In this document: in pieces, positions 6,122 to 14,816 of the stretch
Numbering within the stretch: the stretch's first letter is position 1
Layout of the letters: each line of letters opens with the position of its first letter
From: Lujinxingia sediminis
GTDB lineage: Bacteria > Myxococcota_A > Bradymonadia > Bradymonadales > Bradymonadaceae
Length of the DNA stretch: 64,000 bases
Assembly: GCF_004005565.1 (NCBI RefSeq)
Contig: NZ_SADD01000015.1
Location: forward strand, 1-64,000
Direction: 5' to 3'
Notes under the pieces: model-generated
The model's database searches: none
What the model saw: only the letters and a program-made list of their open reading frames with translations
Told to the model about the DNA's origin: nothing
Made by a program: the position numbers and the translations under genes

Positions 6122-8362
6122 TCAGGCTTGAGATTCCAGCGCTTTTACAAGATTGCGGGCATGGGCCAGCGCCTGGTCGTGGTCGTTGTCGAGGGCCCAG
6201 TCGGCGGCGATAACTGCGTAATAGGCCCAGCGTTCCCGGCAGCGCTCCACAAGGGCGAAGCCCGGCTCTGCGCCCTCTTCATCAAGAAGATCGCGCAGGC
6301 GCTCGAGCGTGCCGGGGGGAAAGGCGCCGATAAAGAAGCTCAGGTCGATAGCCGGGTCGCCCCGGTGGACCTCCGACCAGTCGATGATGCCAATGACCTG
6401 ACCACGCTCATCGAGCAGGAGGTGGCCCGGGTGAAGGTCGCCGTGGACAAGCCTCGGCTCCCAGGCCCAGAGATGGTCGGCGTCCAGCCAGCGCTCCCAG
6501 CGCTCGCGGACCTCGGAGGAGGGTTTGAGCACCGAGAGGACGCGGGGAAGCATACCTCTCAGGTGATCGCGCTCCTGATGCGGAGAGCGTTGAGGGATGC
6601 CTGCCGCCTCAAGCCGGGAGGCCGGTAAGCGATGCATGGCGGCGATGGTGCGAGCCACCGAGCGCAAAAAAGCCTCGGAGGGGTTCTGCGGGTTGCTCGG
6701 GTGCCAGGAGAACTCTCCGGTGGATGAGATATGCCAGCCGGGGCTGCCCTGAAGGCGGCGGTAGGCGATGATCTCGGGGGTGTGGAGCTCCCAGCGTGGG
6801 AGCTCAACGGGGAGCTCATCGCTGAGCGCGCGAAGCGCGCGGGCCTCCTGGCGCGCGGCCTCGTAGAGGCTTAAGCGTCGGGGGGTGCGCACAATCCAGG
6901 GGTCGCCCTCCTGGTCGATGGCATGCAGCACGCGATAATCAGCGCCGCTCTCATCGAAGACGCCGGCCGAGGGGTCGTGGGCGTCGTCCACCATCAGCTC
7001 CAGACCGTAGTCGGCGGCGCGCTCAAGCAGGCTGTCGACGTCATCGAAGAGGGGCGGGTCGGGGAGCTCGGCGCGCCAGAGCGGGATGGCGTGGGCCGGA
7101 GCGCGGACTTTGAGGGCCGTGCCCCGGGGGCCGTGGTGCTGCTCGACGACGCGGGCCCCCTCATGCACGGCGCCCAAAACATGACCGAGCTCAAAGGGAA
7201 TGAGCAGGGATTCTTCGACGAAGGAGGTCTCCTGAATGCGGGCGATCTCCGCGTGCAGGAGTTTGACGAGCTCGGGGCGCATCGCGCTGACCTGCAAGGC
7301 GTCGGGCATGCGCATGCGCAGGCTGGCGCGCTCGGCGTCGTCGAGGCGGTCAACCTTGTTGAAGACAACGCGGGAGTGGGGGTTGGCGCCGATGTCCTGA
7401 ATCGTCTCGCGGGTGACGTTGAGATGCTCGGGCCACTCCGGGTCGGAGGCGTCGAGGACGTAGAGCAGAAGATCGGCGTCGTGAGCCTCATCCAGGGTGG
7501 ACTTAAACGACGCCACGAGCTCGTGGGGCAGGCGCTTGATGAAGCCGACGGTATCACTGACCACGACCTCGGGCTGAAGCGGGGGGTCGAGCTTGCGGAC
7601 GGTGGTGCCGAGGGTGGCGAAGAGTTTGTCTTCGACGAGCACCTCGCTGGAGGTGAGCGCGCGCATCAGGGAGGATTTGCCGGCATTGGTATAGCCCACC
7701 AGGGCCACCTGGAAGGCGCTGGAGCGACGCGCGCGCTGGGTGGCGGCGTGCTGCTGCAGGTCGGTGAGCTCGCGGCGCAGGGTGACCAGGCGGTCGCGCA
7801 GGCGTTGCCTGGCGAGCTCGACGTTGGTGTGCCCCTTCTCCCCGCGACCACCGCCACCGCGGCGGTCATCGGCGACGTGGCCACGGCGCACCCGGGGGAG
7901 TTCGTATGCGATGCGGGCGATGTCGACCTCAAGCTGGGCCTGACGGGTCTGGGCGCGTTCTTCGAAGATGCGCAGCACCACGCCGGAGCGGTCGGTGACC
8001 TTCAGGCCGAGGGCCTCTTCGAGGTTGTCATGCTGGCGGGGGGTGAGCTCCCCGTCGAAGAGCACGCGGGTGATGCCGAGCTCTTCGATGGCGTGCACGA
8101 TCTCTTCGAGCTTTCCGGTGCCCAGGAGTTTTGCGGATTTGGAGCTACTACGGCGCTGGGAGTGAAAGCCCAGCACCTCAATGCCCAGGGTGTTGGCCAG
8201 GCGTTCGAGCTCCCGGGCCGAGCTGTACAGCTCCTCATCATCGGTGTGTGAGAGCTGCACCGAGAGGATCAGCGCCCGCTCAGGCGTCGGGGTGATGTCG
8301 TGGGTCGAGAATGGTTCGCGACGCTCGTCGGCGTCGGGAGTGGTGTCGTCGTGATGGCGCAT
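6122..8362 (-). CDS. hflX: HflX ribosome-splitting GTPase fused to macrolide-phosphotransferase-like kinase
   Basis: A 746-residue two-part protein. Residues about 25-430 form a complete HflX: N-terminal nucleotide-binding region, Gly/Arg-rich loop near 168-176, P-loop GYTNAGKSS (223-231), DTVGFI switch (270-275), NKVD (335-338) and the usual C-terminal domain. Residues about 443-746 form a complete aminoglycoside/macrolide phosphotransferase-fold kinase: N-lobe YRVLHAIDQEGDPWIVRTPRR, catalytic HGDLHPGH (640-647), and IDWSEVHRGDPAIDL (660-674) bearing the metal-binding Asp, very like Mph enzymes. HflX splits stalled or antibiotic-blocked ribosomes; Mph enzymes phosphorylate macrolides. The start at 8362 has AAGGAGG four to five bases upstream; the frame is unbroken across the join. 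The gene stands alone, divergent from a histidine kinase. Kinase substrate is unknown. Confidence 0.9.
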   Translation of the reverse strand: MRHHDDTTPDADERREPFSTHDITPTPERALILSVQLSHTDDEELYSSARELERLANTLGIEVLGFHSQRRSSSKSAKLLGTGKLEEIVHAIEELGITRVLFDGELTPRQHDNLEEALGLKVTDRSGVVLRIFEERAQTRQAQLEVDIARIAYELPRVRRGHVADDRRGGGGRGEKGHTNVELARQRLRDRLVTLRRELTDLQQHAATQRARRSSAFQVALVGYTNAGKSSLMRALTSSEVLVEDKLFATLGTTVRKLDPPLQPEVVVSDTVGFIKRLPHELVASFKSTLDEAHDADLLLYVLDASDPEWPEHLNVTRETIQDIGANPHSRVVFNKVDRLDDAERASLRMRMPDALQVSAMRPELVKLLHAEIARIQETSFVEESLLIPFELGHVLGAVHEGARVVEQHHGPRGTALKVRAPAHAIPLWRAELPDPPLFDDVDSLLERAADYGLELMVDDAHDPSAGVFDESGADYRVLHAIDQEGDPWIVRTPRRLSLYEAARQEARALRALSDELPVELPRWELHTPEIIAYRRLQGSPGWHISSTGEFSWHPSNPQNPSEAFLRSVARTIAAMHRLPASRLEAAGIPQRSPHQERDHLRGMLPRVLSVLKPSSEVRERWERWLDADHLWAWEPRLVHGDLHPGHLLLDERGQVIGIIDWSEVHRGDPAIDLSFFIGAFPPGTLERLRDLLDEEGAEPGFALVERCRERWAYYAVIAADWALDNDHDQALAHARNLVKALESQA

Positions 8363-8989
8363 AGGGCCTCCTTGCAGGTGAACGTACCGGCAGAGAGGGG
8401 GAGCATGACGAGGATTCTGGCGTAGGGTGATCGGAGGTTCCGGGCCACGCGAGCCTGGCAAGACAGGGGTATGCCGGCATCTTGACTCCGAAAACGTCCA
8501 CATCGACGCCCACCGGGGCGGACGTCCGGGCAAGATAGCCGGGTGACGTCGCCCTGAGAGGGGCGCAGCACGCGCATACATATCCTCGTTGCTACGCCCT
8601 GCTCTGGAGCCGGGGTGTAGAACGAAGGGTGAGGCGCCCGCTCAACGCGGGGGGCGCGCTCAGCGCAAGCGGATGTGGAATAGATCGATCATCGTCGTCA
8701 TCAAGTGGGCGCGCGGCGTCGGGCCGGGGTAGGCGTTCAACGCGCGCGGCGTGATGAGGCAAGGGGCCCCTTTGAGGCTGCCATAGCACGGCACCTCACT
8801 GGCCGAAATGTAGGGATGGCCGGGAGGGGATGTCAAGTCGGCGCACCTGTGCCGTCGTGGCACCACGACGACACAGGGCGGTGGTCTTGCCCGGAGGAGA
8901 GGTCGTTCCTACCGTCGGGGCGGCACTGTTGGGGGAAGGTAGAAGGTCGAGGGGACGTGTTCCGGTGTGTTCAGGATAGCGAGAGCAGT
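8363..8989. other. Divergent intergenic region, no convincing gene
   Basis: These 627 bases separate the divergent HflX fusion and histidine kinase genes. Open frames exist on both strands but lack ribosome-binding sites and protein-like composition. Apart from the inverted repeat at 8847-8876 I see no defined element; both promoters should lie here. Confidence 0.5.
8847..8876. promoter_or_regulatory. 30-base near-perfect palindrome upstream of histidine kinase
   Basis: CTGTGCCGTCGTGG, a two-base centre CA, then CCACGACGACACAG form a 14-bp inverted repeat with one internal mismatch. It lies about 115 bases before the kinase start. It could be an operator for a dimeric regulator or an RNA hairpin; nothing in the sequence decides. 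Confidence 0.45.
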
Positions 8990-10663
8990 ATGCGTATGAA
9001 GGAGCGAGATATCGAAGTGTTGCGCACGTATCTGGGTGAGCGCTCCACGGTGGAGCATCTCTGCGCGCATAAGCATGCGGTGGTGCTTGTACAGGATGTG
9101 TACGGCACGATTCGCGACTGCATGGGCGACACGGAGCGACTCTTCGGCATGTCGGCCGAGGCGCTCATGGACGTGGAGCCGCAGAGCTACGCCTGGCGCC
9201 TGCTCGATGAGAAGGGACATCCTTTTGCACCGGAGCAGCTCCCGGGGCGGCGCGCGGTGAGCACGGGGCGAGCCCATGAGGGACTTGCGGGGGTGGCACT
9301 GGCCGAGGGGGAGCCGGTGTGGGTGAGTCTGAGCTGCCATCCGCTCTACGAGGGGAATGAGGTCATCGGGCTTCTCACAACGCTCATCGATGTCTCGGCG
9401 TTGCAACTCACCCGCCAGGCGCTGGCCGAGGTGGAGGCCCGGTTGCGGGAGCAGCATAAGATGCAGGCCGTCGAGCGCATGGCCGCGGCGATCGCGCATG
9501 ACTTCAACAACCTGCTCAGCGTGGTGTTGAGTCAGACCGACTGTGTGCTGGCCGACTACGGGGAGCAGCCGGGGCTGCGCGCCGACCTGCTGGAGATTCG
9601 GGAGGCGACGGAGCGGGCCGTGGAACTGACACAGAACCTGCTCGCGGTAGGAAAGGTGCAGCATCAGGCACCGGTCTCACTCTCCCTCAACGCGATGCTC
9701 GAAGAGTTCGGAGAACTCTTCCGAGCGCTGATGCCGGAGGTAACCCTCGACTGGCAGCCGGGGAAGCTGCGCTACGGGGTGCGTGCGGATCGCAGCCAGC
9801 TGGAGCAGATCGCGCTCAACCTGATGGTCAACGCCAGCGAGGCGATGGAGGGCAAGGGCCGGGTGGTCGTGCGCACCGAGGAGGTGGTGCGCGAGGGGGA
9901 GGTGGTGATTCTGCTGAGCATTCGCGATGAGGGCCGGGGGATGGTCCCGGAGGTGGCGCAGCGGGCGTTTGAGCCTTTTTATACCACCAAAACCCCCGGG
10001 CAGGGGGCGGGGATGGGGCTGGCAACGGTCTACGGTGTGGTCTCGCAGTCGGGAGGACGCGTGGAGCTGGAGACGTCCCCCGCGGAGGGCACGGAGGTGC
10101 GGGTATGGTTGAGAGCTGGAGAGCTTCTCGAGGGTGAGCCGGAGGAGGTGGACACCACGACCACCGACCTCGGCGGAGCCAGGGAGATAGCAGACGAGCA
10201 GGCGCCCTCCACCGAGAAGAGGCGACCTTCGGGGAGCCTCTCACCGCTGCGCCCTCATCAGCCCACGGCGCTCGTGGTTCTGGAGCGCGAGAAGGACCGA
10301 CGTCTGGCTCGCAAGGTGCTGGAGCGGCGAGGATTCCGAGTGATCGACTGCGCGCTGGCTGATGAGGCGCGCTGTCTGGTGCATATCGATGCGCCGCTGG
10401 GCGTGTTGATATGCTCCCGACACCTCCCGGAGGCCTCGGGGGTGGAGTTGGCCTCGGAGTTGATGAAGCTGCGACCCGGGCTGGGGCTGGTGTTGGTTGG
10501 CGAGTCTACGGACGATGAGGAGCTCGCAAGGACCTTTACCGAGACGCCGCAGGTGATCGCAGCGCGTTTTGATGCGGAGGCGGTGCAGAACGCGGTCGAG
10601 AGGGTGTTGCGCTCGAACGAAGTACGAAGACGGATGCCCCCGGGGGGAGGTGTGCCCGGGTGA
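8990..10663 (+). CDS. PAS sensor histidine kinase with degenerate receiver domain
   Basis: Taken from 8990 this is a 557-residue soluble protein: a PAS-like sensor region (about 25-140), a short coiled coil, the H-box AIAHDFNNLL with phosphoacceptor His170, N-box NLMVNASEAM (278-286), and G-boxes DEGRGM (313-318) and GAGMGL (339-344). An Asp/Glu/Ser-rich linker leads to a C-terminal receiver-like domain (about 425-545). There the residue at the phosphoacceptor position is Ser476 (LICSRHLPEASG) instead of Asp, and the N-terminal acidic pair is also lost, so it is probably a pseudo-receiver. No transmembrane segment is present, so a cytoplasmic signal is likely. The start is uncertain: no strong ribosome-binding site is seen and the frame extends to 8705. 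Confidence 0.85.
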   Translation: MRMKERDIEVLRTYLGERSTVEHLCAHKHAVVLVQDVYGTIRDCMGDTERLFGMSAEALMDVEPQSYAWRLLDEKGHPFAPEQLPGRRAVSTGRAHEGLAGVALAEGEPVWVSLSCHPLYEGNEVIGLLTTLIDVSALQLTRQALAEVEARLREQHKMQAVERMAAAIAHDFNNLLSVVLSQTDCVLADYGEQPGLRADLLEIREATERAVELTQNLLAVGKVQHQAPVSLSLNAMLEEFGELFRALMPEVTLDWQPGKLRYGVRADRSQLEQIALNLMVNASEAMEGKGRVVVRTEEVVREGEVVILLSIRDEGRGMVPEVAQRAFEPFYTTKTPGQGAGMGLATVYGVVSQSGGRVELETSPAEGTEVRVWLRAGELLEGEPEEVDTTTTDLGGAREIADEQAPSTEKRRPSGSLSPLRPHQPTALVVLEREKDRRLARKVLERRGFRVIDCALADEARCLVHIDAPLGVLICSRHLPEASGVELASELMKLRPGLGLVLVGESTDDEELARTFTETPQVIAARFDAEAVQNAVERVLRSNEVRRRMPPGGGVPG

Positions 10664-10769
10664 GGGTGTGTTCGGCGTCGGGGGATGGAGGATTTCGCGG
10701 CCTGCAAGCTGTGCTCAGATTTGAGGCAACGCCTGCCAGCCGACCTCCACCAGCAGTGCCGAGGAGTTT

Positions 10770-11882
10770 ATGCGCACCACCAGCACACCGATTCGTTACG
10801 GGGTGATCGGGCTCGGGCATATCGCCCAGGTCGCGGTCTTGCCCGGGTTTGGTAACGCCAAAAACGCCAGCCTCAACGCCCTGATCTCCGGCGATGCCGA
10901 GAAGCTCCGGGTATTGGGGGAGCGTTACGACGTGCCCCACTGCATCGACTACGAGAGCTTCGACGACTTTATTAACGCGGGGCATATCGACGCCCTCTAC
11001 ATCGCGCTCCCCAACCACCTGCATTGCGACTACGCCCTACGTGCGGCCCGCGCCGGGGTGCACGTGCTCTGCGAGAAACCTCTGGCGGTGACCGAGGAGG
11101 AGTGCCGCACCATGATCGCCGCCTGTGAGGAGGCCGGGGTGCACCTGATGACGGCCTACCGCCTGCACTTTGATCCGGCGCACCTGCATGCGGTCGACAT
11201 CGCGCAGCGCGGGGATCTGGGAGAACTTCGCTACATCCGCGCGGCCTTCGGACAGAACGTGGTCGAGGGGGACATTCGCCTCTCCCCGCTCGATACAGGG
11301 GGAGGCAGCGTGTACGACATGGGGATCTACTGCATCAACGCCGCGCGCTACCTCTTTGGGGCGGAGCCGATTGAGGTGATCGCGACAAGCCAGCGGCGCC
11401 CGGGTGACCCGCGTTTTGATTATTGCGATGAGTCTACCAGCGTCACCCTGCGTTTTGAGGGAGAACGTCTGGCGACGTTTATCTCCAGCCTGGGGAGCGC
11501 GTCGATAAGTCAGCTGGAGCTTCTGGGGGAAGATGGGCTCTTACGTTTAAGCCCGGCCTTTAGTTACGCTCACCCCATCACGATGCATGTGAACACCCCG
11601 GAGCACTTTGAACGCACCTTTCCCAAACACGACCAGTTCGGGGCACAGTTGAGCTACTTTGCCGATTGCATCGCCGGGGGCCATCCCCCGGAGCCCGACG
11701 GCTATGAAGGGCTTGCCGATGTGCGCATCATCGAAGCGATCTACCTTGCCGCGGAGCTCGGGGAGGCGGTGACGCTTGCGCCGGTGGAGCAGCGGGAGCG
11801 ACCGGACGTCTCCCAGATCATTGTGCGGCCGGCGGTAGAGAAGCCTGAGGAGGTTCACTCCTCAGGCCCGAGCGCCGGCTGA
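10770..11882 (+). CDS. Gfo/Idh/MocA family NAD(P)-dependent oxidoreductase
   Basis: A 370-residue protein with an N-terminal Rossmann fold (GVIGLGHIAQ, 11-20) and the family's EKPLA motif (102-106), followed by the beta-sheet substrate domain with GG-S-YDMGIY. Overall it resembles glucose-fructose oxidoreductase-type enzymes that oxidise or reduce sugars or sugar-like compounds with NAD(P). GAGGAG lies just upstream of the ATG. It has no signal peptide, unlike the secreted glucose-fructose oxidoreductase of Zymomonas. The substrate cannot be predicted; neighbours do not form an obvious sugar pathway. Confidence 0.85.
   Translation: MRTTSTPIRYGVIGLGHIAQVAVLPGFGNAKNASLNALISGDAEKLRVLGERYDVPHCIDYESFDDFINAGHIDALYIALPNHLHCDYALRAARAGVHVLCEKPLAVTEEECRTMIAACEEAGVHLMTAYRLHFDPAHLHAVDIAQRGDLGELRYIRAAFGQNVVEGDIRLSPLDTGGGSVYDMGIYCINAARYLFGAEPIEVIATSQRRPGDPRFDYCDESTSVTLRFEGERLATFISSLGSASISQLELLGEDGLLRLSPAFSYAHPITMHVNTPEHFERTFPKHDQFGAQLSYFADCIAGGHPPEPDGYEGLADVRIIEAIYLAAELGEAVTLAPVEQRERPDVSQIIVRPAVEKPEEVHSSGPSAG
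11843..11867 (-). terminator. Hairpin at convergent gene ends, possible terminator
   Basis: GCCTGAGGAG and CTCCTCAGGC form a 10-bp perfect stem with a 5-base loop inside the last codons of the oxidoreductase gene. Read on the minus strand it follows the stop of the 11906-12454 gene and is trailed by TTCTCT, so it may terminate that transcript. Confidence 0.5.
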
Positions 11883-11905
11883 GGCCCGACGCGTCGCGCT
11901 GCGGC

Positions 11906-12454
11906 TCAGCTCTCGTGGGTGTGATAGTGCGGCTCTTCGACCTGCTCGCTCTCCGCGAGGCGACGCATGAAGTCGTCGGCGTCGGTCGCGCCAGCGTCTG
12001 AGGGGAGCCGGGAGGCTTTGAGGTCGGGGAAGATGTAGCGGCGCGAGGCCTCCCCGACCACCACCGAGTAGGCATGGCCACGTTTCTCGAACTCGGCGAG
12101 CACGTGGGCGGACTGATCGAGGTTAAGTTTGCTCTCCAGGGCCAGGGTGGCCGCGCTGAGCTCGCCGTCGTTTTTACGGACGAGCTGCAGGATGAAGCGT
12201 TCCAGGTCTTCGGGGACGACCAGACGGCGCGACTCCAGGGTGAGTTGACGGGCCTTGATGCCCAGGACGATACCGGCAGCAAGAATCAGCCCAAAGAAGC
12301 TCATCAGGAGCAGAGTGCCCTCGGGAGATGCGCCGATGAGCACATCGTAACCAAAGCTCAGGATACAGGGCAGACTGAAAAGGGTCATGGCGAAGGACCA
12401 GATCCACAGCACACGGGCCTGCCGCTTTTTTTGGCGTTGAGCGTGTTCAAGCAT
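11906..12454 (-). CDS. Membrane protein with cytoplasmic winged-helix-like domain (paralogue 1)
   Basis: A 182-residue protein with two predicted membrane segments (about 17-37 and 46-67) and a cytoplasmic region. Residues about 80-150 match the paralogue at 19283-19828 closely: (V/L)PEDLER, GELSA, LALxSKLNL, VLAEFExRGHAYS, SRRY(I/V)FPDLKA. Both end with DADDFMRRLAES. The helix pattern and the 'SKLNL' turn look like a small winged-helix or MarR-like module, but DNA binding is not shown. A third, more diverged member is at 19915-20601. I do not recognise a named family. It converges on the oxidoreductase gene. Confidence 0.65.
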   Translation of the reverse strand: MLEHAQRQKKRQARVLWIWSFAMTLFSLPCILSFGYDVLIGASPEGTLLLMSFFGLILAAGIVLGIKARQLTLESRRLVVPEDLERFILQLVRKNDGELSAATLALESKLNLDQSAHVLAEFEKRGHAYSVVVGEASRRYIFPDLKASRLPSDAGATDADDFMRRLAESEQVEEPHYHTHES

Positions 12455-12663
12455 GGTCGTTCTCGTGGAAAGTTTGTCGGCATCGGCCGCGTATTCCGGG
12501 GGCGAGCACTCTAACGCAGGTCGTTACAGGCACGCCAGCCTGCACCCGGCGATCGCGCGCGCTTCGTTCCTGCGAAGGGTCAAGATGTACACGAAGGCCC
12601 GGGCGGGGACGCTCGGGGGGGCGCTGCACCGGCCGGAGCGTTGCGCACCGCTGGCGAGTTTGC

Positions 12664-14667
12664 TCAGTGCAGTACTTGCACGCGCCGGCGGGCGATGCCC
12701 ACCACAAAGTCACCTTCACCCAGGCGGCTGATGCCCAGGGTGATCGGAGTGCCCTCCTGCCCGCGGATAAGCTCGATGACCTGGTTGAGGCTCAGGCGCT
12801 GGGTGGACCTCCCGTCGACCGAGGTGATGCGGTCGCCGGGCATCAGTCCGGCCTCCTCGGCCGAGGAGCCGGGCATGACGCTGCTGATGATGATGTGGCG
12901 CCGCTCGCGGTGCAGGCTGGTGCCGATACCATAGAAGGCCAGCGCCGGCTCCAATTCATCGGTGGGGGTGAGCACGATGTCGTGGATGAGCTCCTCTCCG
13001 CTCTCCAGCTCCAGGCCAGCCACCAGCTCGGTACCATAGCCGCGGGCTCGCACGCGCAGCGTGACGCGGCCCGGGGGAAGCTCCGCCAGCGCGAAGCGCC
13101 CCGAGGGGTTGGCGATTGTGGAGCGAGGGGCCAAAACAGTGGAGCTCTCCAGAAGCAAAAGCTCGGCCGCGGGCACCGGCGCATCGGTGATGGCGTCGCG
13201 TACCACGCCGGCGACGGAGGCGCCCTCGTGGAGCTGGAGGTTCACCCGGGGCGTGGTGCGTCCGATGCGGACCTCCAGCAGCTCGGAGGTGGCCGAGGCC
13301 AGCCCCGGGGCCGAGGCCTTCAGGGTGTAGAACCCCGGGGCCAGAGGGCCGATGGTGAAGCGTCCCGCGGCGTCGTTGACCTCCACCGGCGCGATATTCC
13401 GCGCGTTGAAGGGATGGGGCGGGGGCACCTCCATCTCGGCGATGGCGATGGTGTACGAGGTTAAGGGGCGGCCCCGTGGGCCCAAAACCGTGCCGCTAAA
13501 CTCGCCGCCGGGGCGCAGCTCCAGGACGACGGCCTGGCCGAGACGGGCGCGCTTCTCAAAGGAGGCGGTGTACTGGCTGGCGGTCGCCCGCAGGGTAAAG
13601 GTCTCGTCGGGAGCGTCAGGCCACATGAAGACGCCGTTGCGATCAGCCTGCAGGCTCCGGGAGTCCCGGGCGTAGGTCGCGATCACAAACCCGCTCTGCG
13701 GCTGGCCCTCGGGGTTGAGCACGCGCCCGAAGAGGCCCTGACCGCGCTCCAGCACCACCTCCTGGTCGGCCATCGCGCGGGCCTCCACATCGAAGGGGCC
13801 CACCGTGTCTGGGAAGTGTCCCCGGGCCGAGGCGCTGAGCGTGTACGCCCCGGGCTCTAGCCCCTCGAAGCGAAAGCTCCCGTCGCTCTGGGAGCGCCCC
13901 TGCCGGGAGCCTCCGGGGCCCACAAGGGTGAGCTCGGCCACCAGGGGATCGCCCTGGTCGGTGCGCACCCCTCCGCGGAGGCCGGTGATCGGGCGGAGCT
14001 CGATCTGCAGGTCGGTCACCGACTCGCCAGGGCTCAGGGTGAGCGTCTGGCTCTCGGCATAAGGGACGTCGGTCAGCGCGGTCTCCACGCTGATCGTAAG
14101 TTCCCCGGCGGCCACCCGGGGGAGCTCAAAGTGCCCCCGGGCATGGGTCTGCGTCAGGTTGGAGAACGTATGCGGCGGCAGCTCCTCGCCGCGGAGCCCG
14201 CGGGCCCCGGTGTAGACCAGCCCGATGTCGGCACCGACCACCGGCTGTCCCTCCAGGGTGACGCGGCCGGCCAGCCGGGCCGGGCGGTGCATCACGAGCT
14301 CCAGCTCTGCGCTCTGATCGTGTGCGGCCAGCGGCACGGCCCCCAGCGTCCCGACGCCGCCCCGCACATACTTCGGGTGGGTCAGGTCCAGAGTTGTGGC
14401 GTCGGCCTCCCGGCGAGCCAGCGCAAAGCGCCCCTGCGCATCGCTCGTCGCCCGCTGCGTGCCGGCCTCCACGGTCGCCCCGGCCAGGGGGCGACCCTCG
14501 TCGGTGAGCACGCGCCCGCGCAGCGCGGCGCGCTCGGTCTGGGCGCGTGGCGGTGCCTGCTCGGCGTCGGGCCCGAGCGCGCGCAGCATAAGCGCGCCCA
14601 GGACCAGCGCCCCCAGGACCAGCACGATGCCTGCCAGGTACCGCTTCTTCGGTGAGGTTGATGTCAT
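12664..14667 (-). CDS. Surface protein with carboxypeptidase-regulatory-like repeats and C-terminal PDZ domain
   Basis: A 667-residue protein with an N-terminal signal anchor (about 9-30), then about six carboxypeptidase-regulatory/beta-sandwich modules recognisable by the recurring G-V-xxxG-P-xGA-V and DxxGRF-(L/I)-x-LxPG-YTL-A-A-G patterns. The C-terminal ~90 residues form a PDZ domain with SSAEEAGL-PGDRITSVDG and NQVIELIRG, the peptide-binding fold seen in HtrA and Tsp proteases. No protease domain is present. It probably works in the periplasm as a binding or scaffolding protein. A PDZ domain at the end of a chain of regulatory-like domains is unusual. Next upstream is a 42/43-bp repeat array. 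Confidence 0.8.
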   Translation of the reverse strand: MTSTSPKKRYLAGIVLVLGALVLGALMLRALGPDAEQAPPRAQTERAALRGRVLTDEGRPLAGATVEAGTQRATSDAQGRFALARREADATTLDLTHPKYVRGGVGTLGAVPLAAHDQSAELELVMHRPARLAGRVTLEGQPVVGADIGLVYTGARGLRGEELPPHTFSNLTQTHARGHFELPRVAAGELTISVETALTDVPYAESQTLTLSPGESVTDLQIELRPITGLRGGVRTDQGDPLVAELTLVGPGGSRQGRSQSDGSFRFEGLEPGAYTLSASARGHFPDTVGPFDVEARAMADQEVVLERGQGLFGRVLNPEGQPQSGFVIATYARDSRSLQADRNGVFMWPDAPDETFTLRATASQYTASFEKRARLGQAVVLELRPGGEFSGTVLGPRGRPLTSYTIAIAEMEVPPPHPFNARNIAPVEVNDAAGRFTIGPLAPGFYTLKASAPGLASATSELLEVRIGRTTPRVNLQLHEGASVAGVVRDAITDAPVPAAELLLLESSTVLAPRSTIANPSGRFALAELPPGRVTLRVRARGYGTELVAGLELESGEELIHDIVLTPTDELEPALAFYGIGTSLHRERRHIIISSVMPGSSAEEAGLMPGDRITSVDGRSTQRLSLNQVIELIRGQEGTPITLGISRLGEGDFVVGIARRRVQVLH

Positions 14668-14816
14668 GTGCTCCCGTCTCCACAGGGGGGCCGGCGGTGG
14701 GGCGTCACCGCCCGCGCCCTTTGCGCGGGGAGTGTATCAAGGAGATGGCGAGGAGCAACGTTGCTGCGGACCTCTTGGCCTCCCTGGATTCAGGCAGAGA
14801 CATCGAGAGCTAAGGG

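Noticed and set aside
6923-8251. Long plus-strand open frame (442 codons) opposite the HflX fusion
   Set aside because: It lies wholly inside a clearly coding minus-strand gene and has the Gly/Val/Ala-rich composition of a GC-driven antisense frame, with no ribosome-binding site or recognisable domain.
8705-8989. Upstream extension of the histidine kinase
   Set aside because: The added 95 residues show no PAS-like or membrane pattern and include the palindrome region; the start at 8990 is more economical, though not proven.
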